A stretch of 54,424 bases of DNA. Source: CAYVTD01 sp964454445. GTDB taxonomy: Bacteria; Bacteroidota; Ignavibacteria; Kapaibacteriales; UBA2268. A model generated the notes under the pieces. The model worked only from the letters and a program-made list of their open reading frames with translations. It was not told the origin of the DNA and did not search any database. The stretch is from positions 1 through 54,424 of the forward strand of contig CAYVTD010000019.1 of assembly GCA_964454445.1 (NCBI GenBank), read 5' to 3'. Position numbers and translations under genes: made by a program. Below, piece after piece: positions 25,876-33,379 of this stretch. Within the stretch, counting starts at the first letter, position 1, and each line of letters opens with the position of its first letter.

Positions 25876-27189
25876 GTGAAAAAAATAATTTATACATTAT
25901 TGGTAGTTGTAATATTACAATCATTTCTTGCTCAACAAGCTGATGCCCAATTCATTAGCAGGCTTAGCCAGAGCAATGAATTCTTTTTTGATGCCATTGT
26001 GTTCAAATCGCCAGACAGTGCAGCTGGCAGAATCGATATTTATACTGTTATCCCCTATAGCTCACTTGAATTTCGAAAAAGTGGCGATTATTATGGTGCA
26101 CAATTCAATATAATTTTCCAAGTAAGCGATTCGAGTGGCAAGAAAATTCAATCAAATAACATTGAAAGGACTTTGACAGAAAACGATTATTTCAAGTCGC
26201 AAGGTGGCGATGCCTCTTTCGAGCCGGTTAGTGTTTCTTTTACGCTTCCCAAAGGAAGATATGACGTAATTGCCATGGTGAGCGACCGTTATTCTAAAAA
26301 AGAATATTCACGCTCGCGAGTTGTCAACGTGCTCGATTTTGATTCTTATGATTTTTCGCTAAGTGGCATTCTACTTGTTAGTTCTATCGAAAAGACAGAT
26401 GAAAAATATAAAATCACACCTCATATTAACGACAATGTCGGAACATTGAAAGATGGTTTTTTCGCCTTTTTTGAAAGTTATAGCAAATCAGCAAGGGACA
26501 GCATCGGATTAATTTATGAAATAACGACAGAAGGTAATGAATTAGTTTCTCGCAGTGAATACAAGCCAACAGCAATTACAAAAGGTACACAACAACATTA
26601 TTTAAGAGTAATATTACCTCCTGACACAAAAAGTGGCTCTTATGTGCTAAATATTATTGCATTAAAGGAATCCTCGACCAGCACAGCTAATTCAAATCTC
26701 CCAATAGCTGCCGCACAGCGTTCCATAAAAGTATTTAGAACCATTGCCGACGCCATTGTAATCGATTTTGACAAAGCAGTCAGGCAGCTAAGATATGTGG
26801 CTAATGGCGATGAAATGGATTTTATCAATTCCGCGAAGACAATAGACGAGAAAACAAAGCGTTTCGAGCAATTCTGGGAAAAACGCGATCCAACGCCCAG
26901 AACAACCCGCAACGAAGCATTCGATGAATATTATTTGCGGATAACGTATGCAAATCAAAATTTTGGCGGTTATTCCGAAGGTTGGCTTACCGACAAAGGT
27001 ATGGTTTTTATCATTTTTGGTAAACCGATGAATATCGAAAGGGGAACGCCATATAATGACGGAAGAGTTTATGAACGCTGGACTTATAGCAGCAATAGAG
27101 AGTTTTTATTTATAGATAACAGTGGCTTCGGCGATTTTCGATTGGTTTCGCCACGCCTTGTATCCGAAAAATATGAATATAATAAATAA
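25876..27189 (+). CDS. GWxTD domain-containing secreted protein
   Basis: The protein is 437 residues with a GTG start. It has a Sec signal MKKIIYTLLVVVILQSFLA with a likely cut after ADA. The defining motif is GYSEGWLTDKGMVFIIFGKP (residues about 365-385), with the preceding R..YANQNFGG. GWxTD proteins are common in Ignavibacteria, Kapabacteria and related lineages, mostly with unknown role. Upstream of the domain lies a beta-rich region (residues 30-310) with several strands like DIYTVIPYSSLEFRK and VSFTLPKGRYDVIAMVSD. No Shine-Dalgarno is apparent before the GTG. ispD follows 62 bp later on the same strand, functionally unrelated. Confidence 0.8.
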   Translation: MKKIIYTLLVVVILQSFLAQQADAQFISRLSQSNEFFFDAIVFKSPDSAAGRIDIYTVIPYSSLEFRKSGDYYGAQFNIIFQVSDSSGKKIQSNNIERTLTENDYFKSQGGDASFEPVSVSFTLPKGRYDVIAMVSDRYSKKEYSRSRVVNVLDFDSYDFSLSGILLVSSIEKTDEKYKITPHINDNVGTLKDGFFAFFESYSKSARDSIGLIYEITTEGNELVSRSEYKPTAITKGTQQHYLRVILPPDTKSGSYVLNIIALKESSTSTANSNLPIAAAQRSIKVFRTIADAIVIDFDKAVRQLRYVANGDEMDFINSAKTIDEKTKRFEQFWEKRDPTPRTTRNEAFDEYYLRITYANQNFGGYSEGWLTDKGMVFIIFGKPMNIERGTPYNDGRVYERWTYSSNREFLFIDNSGFGDFRLVSPRLVSEKYEYNK

Positions 27190-27251
27190 TTGAAATAGGG
27201 CAAAAAAATCGAAATTAAATAGTTTTATAAATAAATCGAAGTACAAAGAAT

Positions 27252-27944
27252 ATGGAATGTTCAGTAATAATAGCCGCAGGTGGCTCTGGCTCGCGTTTCG
27301 GGAGCAATATGCCAAAGCAGTTCCACGAACTCGACGGAGTACCAACCATCATTAGAGCTATCAAGGCATTTGAGGCAATATCCGAAGTGAAAAGCATTGT
27401 AATAGCTGTAAACTCGGAATGGCGGGACTTTTTGGAAAACAAACTCATACATTTCGGCATCAACAAGGTAGAATCATTGATAGACGGAGGCATCGAAAGG
27501 CAGGACTCGGTTTGGAATGCCTTAAATTCTGATGCAACCATAGACTCAGACATTATTCTTGTCCACGATGCTGTTCGTCCTTTATTAAGTTCGGAGCTTG
27601 TGCATAAGGTAATCAAAACAACGTTCGATTTAGGAGCAGTCATTCCAGCGCTTAAGCCAAAAGACACAATAAAAATGACAAACGGCAAGGGAATAGTAAC
27701 AGATACACTTAAGCGTGCAGTTCTCGCTTCGGTGCAAACTCCGCAGGGTTTTTGGCGGGAAATCCTTGTTGGCGCTTTTCAAAAGGCGCGTTCAGAAAAC
27801 TTTATCGGCACCGATTCCGCCTCTTTAGTTGAAAGAGCCGGATATCGGGTTACTGTCATCGATGGCGAAGAGGAGAACCTGAAAATCACAACTCCGCTCG
27901 ATATGAAACTTGCTGAGCTTATCTTGAACGAAAGAAAAAGCTAG
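27252..27944 (+). CDS. ispD: 2-C-methyl-D-erythritol 4-phosphate cytidylyltransferase
   Basis: IspD is the third step of the MEP isoprenoid pathway (MEP + CTP to CDP-ME). The 230-residue protein has the nucleotide-binding start VIIAAGGSGSRFGSNMPKQF with the conserved G-rich loop, R and K. GGIERQDSVWNAL and VHDAVRPLLSSEL provide the CTP/MEP-binding Arg and Asp residues. TDTLKRAVLASVQTPQGFW and TDSASLVERAG (with IDGEEENLKITTPLD) complete the family signature. It supplies precursors to the polyprenyl synthase encoded at 10128. It starts at the ATG at 27252; an obvious Shine-Dalgarno is lacking. Its stop overlaps that of a possible small convergent gene. Confidence 0.95.
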   Translation: MECSVIIAAGGSGSRFGSNMPKQFHELDGVPTIIRAIKAFEAISEVKSIVIAVNSEWRDFLENKLIHFGINKVESLIDGGIERQDSVWNALNSDATIDSDIILVHDAVRPLLSSELVHKVIKTTFDLGAVIPALKPKDTIKMTNGKGIVTDTLKRAVLASVQTPQGFWREILVGAFQKARSENFIGTDSASLVERAGYRVTVIDGEEENLKITTPLDMKLAELILNERKS

Positions 27945-28033
27945 AAAGGATTTATTATTCGAGTTCCGAGATTATAAGCAACATAGTTTTTCCAAAGTTT
28001 TTTGGCACACTGAGGGCAAGTGGTGTACCACAT
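27941..28033 (-). CDS. Possible 30-residue CPxC small protein
   Basis: The product is 30 residues, beginning MWYTTCPQCAKKLWKN and ending GTRIINPF. The ATG is preceded, at a 6-nt spacing, by AGAGGAG (28040-28046 on the plus strand), one of the better Shine-Dalgarno sequences in the window. CPQC is half of a zinc-ribbon or a redox CxxC. The frame overlaps the ispD stop by 4 bases and is convergent with it. No family is recognised, and ORFs this short arise by chance. Confidence 0.4.
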   Translation of the reverse strand: MWYTTCPQCAKKLWKNYVAYNLGTRIINPF

Positions 28034-28289
28034 ATATTGCTCCTCTATTAATTAAAAATATGATAGAAAACCAAGGAATAAACGACTTCCATATAACCAA
28101 TTTTTCTAAAACAACATCTTTGCACATCAACGTTAAAAAAACAAAAAACATTTGTTTATAATAAAATTATTTCAGATTTTTGTTCTTTTTTAAACAAAGA
28201 TAATCGAAAAGCTTTATCTTTTTAAATTATTGAAAAAAGGTTCTCTTAATAAAATATAATTTTCATTATATAGGAGTGATATAAGAAAA
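28034..28289. other. Intergenic region upstream of the aminotransferase gene
   Basis: The stretch is AT-rich with no credible open frame beyond the possible small gene at its left edge. AGGAG lies about 12 nt before the aminotransferase ATG, a rather long spacing. TTTG-containing stretches around 28148 could hold a promoter, but no clear -33/-7 pair was found. Confidence 0.4.
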
Positions 28290-29507
28290 ATGAGTTTCAG
28301 TTTAATTGGAAAATCGATAAAACAGTCTGCCACGCTTCGGCTGAATGAAATTGCCGCAATATTAAAAGCAAAAGGCGAACCGTTAATCCATCTCGGCGGT
28401 GGAGAGCCGAAGAGCAAAGCCCCTATCGACGCTATCGTTGGCGCCGTTTCTAACGTAAACACTGGCGAAACAAGATATGCCCCCGCTGATGGCACGCGCG
28501 AGATGAAACAAGCAGTGATTAGATACACTGAAGAGTGGTATGGCTTCCGCCCTGCTCCTGAAAACATCGTCGTTTCAAGCGGTGCAAAACAAGCAATAAT
28601 GGTAGCCCTGCAAGCGATTCTCGATCCTCAGGACGAAGTTGTCTTCCCAGCTCCATATTGGGTAAGCTATCCTGAAATGGTTAAGCTTTGCGGCGCCATC
28701 CCGGTTCCAGTATATCCCGAAGACGGTAGTTTCTTACCAACTATCAAAGACATTGAATTGCACTGCACTTCATATACAAAATGTATTATGATCAACAGTC
28801 CAAACAATCCATCAGGCGCACTCTATCCTCCCGAGCTTATCGCCGAAATAGTCGAATTTTGCGAAAAGAAGGACTATTGGCTGATAATGGACGACATCTA
28901 TCATCGCCTTGTGTTCACTGGGAAAAAATGGGCTAATCCTTGGGAATACGTAAAAGAGTATGGCCAAAACAATAAAATGATTATTATTAATGGCGTTTCC
29001 AAAGCTTATGCTATGACTGGTTATCGCATTGGCTGGGCAGTTGTAAACAAGAGAATGTGGGAAATTATGGCTAATATCCAAGGTCACCAAACCTCTGGTC
29101 CATCTGTTGTTCTGCAAAAAGCTGCCGCTGCGGCTATCAATGGAAGACAATCGCCGGTTGAGGCTCTTAGAGTTACTTTAGAAAACAATACTAATGTGAT
29201 GATGCAGCAACTTGGAGCTTTCGATGGTATCAATTATGTGAAACCAGACGGTGCATTCTATACTTTCGTCGATTTCCGCAATTACAACAAGAATTCAACC
29301 CAATTAGCCGAATTCCTTCTCGAAAAAGTTCGCGTTGCCACCGTTCCTGGCGTCGAATTTGGCTTAGATGGTTATTTGCGCCTTTCCACTTGTGGTTCGA
29401 TCAAAGAAATCATCGAAGGCGTTGAAAGAATTAAATGGGCGCTCGATCCTAATTCGCCCAACGAACTTTACATTGGTGAAAGAAAACTAGTGAGGGATTG
29501 GTCATGA
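28290..29507 (+). CDS. aspC: Class I/II aminotransferase (aspartate aminotransferase type)
   Basis: The protein is 405 residues. It is a fold-type I PLP aminotransferase with the Schiff-base lysine K238 in GVSKAYAMTGYRIGW, the NNPSGA phosphate/Asn motif (MINSPNNPSG), DDIYHRLVF and the substrate Arg near the C-terminus (LRLST). The N-terminal LHLGGGEP region, SSGAKQAI and YAPADGTREMKQA are typical of subgroup Ib aspartate aminotransferases (oxaloacetate + glutamate to aspartate + 2-oxoglutarate). The TGA overlaps the ATG of pckA (ATGA), so the two form an operon that could link aspartate/oxaloacetate to PEP. The exact substrate (Asp versus aromatic) is inferred. Confidence 0.88.
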   Translation: MSFSLIGKSIKQSATLRLNEIAAILKAKGEPLIHLGGGEPKSKAPIDAIVGAVSNVNTGETRYAPADGTREMKQAVIRYTEEWYGFRPAPENIVVSSGAKQAIMVALQAILDPQDEVVFPAPYWVSYPEMVKLCGAIPVPVYPEDGSFLPTIKDIELHCTSYTKCIMINSPNNPSGALYPPELIAEIVEFCEKKDYWLIMDDIYHRLVFTGKKWANPWEYVKEYGQNNKMIIINGVSKAYAMTGYRIGWAVVNKRMWEIMANIQGHQTSGPSVVLQKAAAAAINGRQSPVEALRVTLENNTNVMMQQLGAFDGINYVKPDGAFYTFVDFRNYNKNSTQLAEFLLEKVRVATVPGVEFGLDGYLRLSTCGSIKEIIEGVERIKWALDPNSPNELYIGERKLVRDWS

Positions 29508-31162
29508 GTAAGTATTTGAAATTTAAAACACCTTCGCAGGACCATTCTAAAGCTTTAAAGAGCTTTTATGGCGTGGAAAACCACGGATTAAAAGCCTTAG
29601 AAAAGGTTTATTGGAATCTCCCTGTGCCGGCGCTTATCGAGGAAGCGAGCTTTCGCAACGAAGGACATCTAACAAATGGCGGCGCCTTTCTCGTTACTAC
29701 TGGCAAACATACCTCGCGTGCCGCTCAAGATAAATATATCGTTAAAGAATATACTACTGAAGAGAAAATTGATTGGGGCGAATACAACCGACCAATAACA
29801 ACCGAGCAATTCCATAATTTGATTGGCAGATTGCAAGCCTTTTTGCAAGGCGAAGACCTTTTTATTCAAGATTGCTATGTCGGCGCCGACCCCGAGTATA
29901 AAATGCCGATTAGAGTGATCACAGATAGCGCTTGGCAGAGCCATTTTGCAAGGAATATGTTTATTAAAATCAGAAAATTAGAAGATTATCAAAATCATGT
30001 TCCTGATTTTACATTAATTGCTGCTCCATCTTTTCAAGCAGACCCGCGCGTTGATGGCACCCGCTCTGAAACAGCAATGGTTATCAATTTTGCAGAGCGC
30101 CTTGCAGTTGTTTGCAACTCAAGTTATGGCGGTGAAATCAAAAAAACGATGTTTACCATAATGAACTACCTACTCCCCCTGAAAAATGTAATGGCTATGC
30201 ATTGCTCGGCAAACGTTGGCAAGAAGGGCGACGTAGCATTGTTCTTCGGCTTGTCTGGCACGGGTAAAACCACACTTTCTGCTGACCCAACACGTGCGCT
30301 TATTGGCGACGACGAGCATGGTTGGAGCGATTCAGGTGTATTTAATTTTGAAGGTGGTTGCTACGCCAAAGTTATTCGTCTTAGCCCTGAAGCTGAACCA
30401 GAAATTTACGAATGTACAAGGCGCATGGGCACTATTTTGGAAAATGTTATTTATGACCCAGCAACGAGACATATCGACCTCAACGACGATGTTTTAACGG
30501 AAAACACTCGTGCCTCCTATCCCTTGGATTTCATACCCAATGCGTTAGAAGGTTCGATGACTCGCACTCACCCCAAAAACGTTATTTTCCTCACTTGCGA
30601 TGCTCAAGGCGTTTTACCACCAATTGCCCGGCTCAATTCCGAGCAAGCAATTTATCACTTTATCAGCGGTTATACTTCCAAAATAGCCGGTACCGAAGCC
30701 GGACTTGGTATCGAACCAAAAATAACTTTTAGTGCCTGCTTCGGAGCGCCCTTTATGGTTCATCATCCATTTTTCTATGCAGAAATGCTAAGCACGAAGA
30801 TGGAAAAACACAGCGCTAATTGCTGGTTAGTCAATACCGGCTGGGTAGGTGGAAAATTTGGCATTGGCAAGCGCATCAGCATTCGCCACACACGCAATAT
30901 GCTTAACGCTGCGCTTGAAGGCAAACTCGACAAAGTCAAATATCGCAAAGATAAGCTTTTTGGTTTTGAAGTGCCACTAAGCTGCCCGGAAGTGCCACAA
31001 GAAGTTTTAGAACCATCGAATGCTTGGGGCAACAAAGATGAATATTGGAAAAAATACGATGCTCTCGCTTCGCTTTACATCGAGAACTTCAAGAAGTTCA
31101 AAGCCGGTGTGCCTCAAAAAATCTTTGACGCAGGACCGAAAAGATTAAAAGATGTGAAGTAA
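29504..31162 (+). CDS. pckA: ATP-dependent phosphoenolpyruvate carboxykinase
   Basis: PckA converts oxaloacetate + ATP to PEP + CO2 + ADP in gluconeogenesis. The ATG at 29504 overlaps the previous stop, with GAGGG upstream; a TTG six bases earlier is unlikely. The kinase-1a P-loop is GLSGTGKTTLSADP (catalytic K255). The kinase-2/metal region reads IGDDEHGWSD with FNFEGGCYAK. TSKIAGTE and the R in RMGTILEN complete the ATP-type signature. At 552 residues it is close to E. coli PckA (540). The N-terminal substrate-binding Arg is in FLVTTGKHTSRAAQDK. Cotranscription with the aminotransferase provides oxaloacetate from aspartate. Confidence 0.96.
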   Translation: MSKYLKFKTPSQDHSKALKSFYGVENHGLKALEKVYWNLPVPALIEEASFRNEGHLTNGGAFLVTTGKHTSRAAQDKYIVKEYTTEEKIDWGEYNRPITTEQFHNLIGRLQAFLQGEDLFIQDCYVGADPEYKMPIRVITDSAWQSHFARNMFIKIRKLEDYQNHVPDFTLIAAPSFQADPRVDGTRSETAMVINFAERLAVVCNSSYGGEIKKTMFTIMNYLLPLKNVMAMHCSANVGKKGDVALFFGLSGTGKTTLSADPTRALIGDDEHGWSDSGVFNFEGGCYAKVIRLSPEAEPEIYECTRRMGTILENVIYDPATRHIDLNDDVLTENTRASYPLDFIPNALEGSMTRTHPKNVIFLTCDAQGVLPPIARLNSEQAIYHFISGYTSKIAGTEAGLGIEPKITFSACFGAPFMVHHPFFYAEMLSTKMEKHSANCWLVNTGWVGGKFGIGKRISIRHTRNMLNAALEGKLDKVKYRKDKLFGFEVPLSCPEVPQEVLEPSNAWGNKDEYWKKYDALASLYIENFKKFKAGVPQKIFDAGPKRLKDVK

Positions 31163-31169
31163 TCAGCTT

Positions 31170-31268
31170 ATGCCTTCTTACTGGTTTTCGCAAAAGGTTA
31201 TAAACATCTATCGAGCTTTTGCTTCTTTAGATATATCTATAACTATGTAAAACCAGTAAGAAGGGCAT
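31170..31268. repeat. Long nested inverted repeat downstream of pckA
   Basis: ATGCCTTCTTACTGGTTTT (31170-31188) and the complement at 31249-31268 form a 19-bp stem with a single bulged base. Inside lie a GTTATA/TATAAC pair (31197-31202 with 31238-31243) and an alternative GCAAAAG/CTTTTGC pair (31190-31196 with 31216-31222). No T-run follows the right arm, so it is not a standard terminator. It may be a structured 3' end or a small miniature element. The arms share no sequence with the palindromic family 100 bp away. Confidence 0.5.
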
Positions 31269-31355
31269 TTATTCTTGTATTTTGTTTATTATAATGTAAT
31301 GGTTCTCTTTTTTATCTAATTCACCTCAATTTCCTTATCAGAATTAATTGCTCTT

Positions 31356-31382
31356 CGGTTGCTTCGATGAACTCAGCATCCG
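31356..31382. repeat. Palindrome family copy, inverted orientation
   Basis: A 27-bp copy in reverse orientation (TTCGATGAACTC core), with 24 of 27 positions matching the main family. It is the leftmost copy of the cluster around the GIY-YIG gene. The mismatches fall in the stem and weaken pairing, as for an older copy. Confidence 0.7.
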
Positions 31383-31447
31383 ATTACTCAATAACCAACA
31401 ATTACTCTCATACACCGCTGTACCTCCAATATTCTTTACATTAATTA

Positions 31448-31642
31448 CGGTGGCTGAGTTCATCGAAGCCACCGTATTTCAATATGCCACTGATGAAGCT
31501 ACACATTTCTTAATATTAATTTACTCCATTTCGGTGGCTGAGTTCATCGAAGCCACCGTATTTCAATATGCCACTGATGAAGCTACACATTTCTTAATAT
31601 TAATTTACTCCATTTCGGTGGCTGAGTTCATCGAAGCCACCG
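31448..31642. repeat. 84-bp tandem repeat (2.3 copies), each starting with a hairpin palindrome
   Basis: Two identical 84-bp units (31448-31531 and 31532-31615) and a partial third (31616-31642) each begin with a 27-bp palindrome: CGGTGGCT, loop GAGTTCATCGA, AGCCACCG. The 84-bp length is a multiple of three, so it also keeps an open frame, but this is not a real gene. The identity of the units implies recent tandem duplication. Confidence 0.9.
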
Positions 31643-31644
31643 TT

Positions 31645-31959
31645 TTATTTGCTGCCTGAGTTTATCGAAGGCAGCTTACTCCAATATGCCTTTGCCAATT
31701 CTGGCAATGTCCTATATTCCCCATTTATCAAAGCTTCTTTCTTCTCTCTGCGCCAGCCTTGTATCTGCTTCTCTCGATAAAAAGCATAATCCACCCTTGG
31801 GTATTCTTCATAATAAACTAATTCAACCGGTAATCTTTTTTTAGTATGATTAGCACCTTCGCCTGCTTGATGTTGAGCAACGCGACTCTCAAGATTTCTA
31901 GTACTGCCAACATAGTAGCTTCCATCATAACACTTTAATATGTACATATAACCCTTCAT
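31645..31959 (-). CDS. GIY-YIG nuclease domain protein nested in palindromic repeats
   Basis: The protein is 104 residues. The N-terminal YMYILKCYDGSYYVGSTRNLESRVAQHQAG is the GIY-YIG fold: the Y...YVG strands, then the conserved R in ESRV. The putative catalytic E is in YREKQIQGWRREKKEAL. It is of the short UPF0213/YhbQ-like or homing type with no other domain. The last codons (PSINSGSK) are encoded by a palindrome copy (31651-31675), so repeat and gene interlock. Palindromes of the same family flank it on both sides. The start ATG has a weak AGAG upstream. A role in moving the palindromes is a hypothesis, not a visible fact. Confidence 0.85.
   Translation of the reverse strand: MKGYMYILKCYDGSYYVGSTRNLESRVAQHQAGEGANHTKKRLPVELVYYEEYPRVDYAFYREKQIQGWRREKKEALINGEYRTLPELAKAYWSKLPSINSGSK
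31651..31675. repeat. Palindrome family copy with covarying stem
   Basis: Stem GCTGCCT / AGGCAGC with the conserved loop GAGTTTATCGA. The stem differs from its neighbours (GGTGGCT/AGCCACC) but stays complementary, which is compensatory change. It lies inside the 3' end of the GIY-YIG gene. Confidence 0.85.
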
Positions 31960-31986
31960 AATTCTCTTTTTTTTATATTACATTTG

Positions 31987-32038
31987 TCTTCGATAAACTC
32001 AACCGCCTTAACGGTGGCTGAGTTCATCGAAGCCACCG
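31987..32038. repeat. Palindrome family, half copy and full copy
   Basis: A half copy, TTCGATAAACTCAA (about 31989-32002), is followed by a full 27-bp copy (32012-32038) identical to the units on the other side of the GIY-YIG gene. These bracket the gene on its right. Confidence 0.85.
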
Positions 32039-32071
32039 TCACAGCCGTATTCTTTTTTTACAAAAAAAATA

Positions 32072-33379
32072 TCAGACCCCCGAAATCGTAAGCTCTTTTA
32101 TTTTTAACGTTGGCGAAGTAATTGAACTGTCGAAAACCAAGTCGTTGCCTAGCATTTCGATGTTGTTGAGCATGTCGCTAAGATTTCCTGAAACAGTAAT
32201 CTCAGAAACGGGATATGCCAATTTCCCATTTTCAATCCAAATACCGTAGCAGCCTTTACTATAATCGCCAGTGGTGGAATTTGTACCTTGTCCGAGTGAC
32301 CTAACAAAAAACAATCCATTGTTTACCGAAGCAATGATTTCTTCAGGAGAATAATTTCCGGTTTCTATGTATAAATTGCTTGACCCGCCAGCATTTCCGG
32401 TAGATTTCAAATTCAATTTTCGAGCACTGTATGTGTCAAGAATATAATTTTTTAAGATTCCATTTTCAATAAGAGTAGTTTTTTGAGAAGGAACACCTTC
32501 CGAATCGAAAGGAGAAGTGCCTAATCCTTTGGGAAGCAGACCATTGTCGATAAGCTTGATATTGCTTGCTGCTACTTTAGAGCCAATTTTACCAGCTAAA
32601 AATGAACGTTTCATATAAACAGAATGTCCATTAATACATTGCGACAAAAAGCCAAGTAAGGAAGATGCCATTTTTCTATCGAAAACAACAGGAACTCTCT
32701 GGGTTTTGACTTTTTTAGAACCAATCAAGCGGGTAACCCTGTCAATGGCAGTTCCTGCAATTTTCTCAGGTGAAGAAATTCCATTGAGATATTTAGCACT
32801 TTCGTACCAGTAATCTTCAACGGGATTGTCCTTATTGCCTGCTTGTAATGAGACGCCTGCCGAAACAGACGAGTATTTATAAGTCCCTGTAAAGCCTTTT
32901 GAGTTGGCAATTACAACATTCCCAATAGCAGTGTAATAGGAAGAGCCTCCAGAAACAGTAATTCGCTTATCGCTCAGAGCAATTTTTTCGATTCTTTTTG
33001 CAATATTTATCTTATCGTCGGCTGAGATTTTCTCAATCGACGGGTCATAGATTTGCAAATCTTTTTCATTAACAGTAATTGGCTGATTCTCGGGCAAGCT
33101 TGAAAAAGTATCGGGACTTGCAAGCTTTGCTCTTTCCACTGCGTTTTCTACAAGTTTATGCAGGGTATCCAAAGAAAAATCTGATGATGAAGCATTAGCA
33201 ACTTTTTCATTAACAATGATTTTTAAAGACAAGTTTTTGCTGTTTGCCTGCTGAAGCTTTTCAATATTCTGGTTGCGTACCTCCACCCAGAATTCAGTTT
33301 CGTCATTTATGGAAACTTGTGCTTCGCTGGCACCTTTTTGCTTTGCATATTTTACAATATCTTCTGCTAGTTTTTTCAT
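32072..33379 (-). CDS. pmbA: TldD/PmbA-family metalloprotease-related protein (PmbA/TldE)
   Basis: This is the TldE/PmbA member (435 residues from 33379), which acts with TldD in peptide and modified-peptide proteolysis. The start is the ATG at 33379. An upstream in-frame ATG at 33463 is disfavoured because the GGAGG Shine-Dalgarno lies just before 33379 and residues after it (MKKLAEDIVKYAKQKGA) begin the family. The ATG overlaps the tldD stop (TAATG), so the two are translationally coupled. Family signs are GIWIENGKLAYPVSEITVSGNL, GNAGGSSNLYIETG and NNIEMLGNDLVF. Unlike TldD it has no HExxxH, as is normal for TldE. It also has no signal peptide although its partner has a Tat signal. Confidence 0.9.
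   Translation of the reverse strand: MKKLAEDIVKYAKQKGASEAQVSINDETEFWVEVRNQNIEKLQQANSKNLSLKIIVNEKVANASSSDFSLDTLHKLVENAVERAKLASPDTFSSLPENQPITVNEKDLQIYDPSIEKISADDKINIAKRIEKIALSDKRITVSGGSSYYTAIGNVVIANSKGFTGTYKYSSVSAGVSLQAGNKDNPVEDYWYESAKYLNGISSPEKIAGTAIDRVTRLIGSKKVKTQRVPVVFDRKMASSLLGFLSQCINGHSVYMKRSFLAGKIGSKVAASNIKLIDNGLLPKGLGTSPFDSEGVPSQKTTLIENGILKNYILDTYSARKLNLKSTGNAGGSSNLYIETGNYSPEEIIASVNNGLFFVRSLGQGTNSTTGDYSKGCYGIWIENGKLAYPVSEITVSGNLSDMLNNIEMLGNDLVFDSSITSPTLKIKELTISGV

Noticed and set aside
31170..31268. Riboswitch interpretation of the nested hairpin
   Set aside because: It follows a stop codon and no downstream gene on the plus strand is near, so a riboswitch role is not supported.
31348..31659. 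Plus-strand open frame through the tandem repeat (VAEFIEAT-like repeats)
   Set aside because: It is simply the translation of the 84-bp palindrome units, with no Shine-Dalgarno or conserved domain, and overlaps the GIY-YIG gene end.
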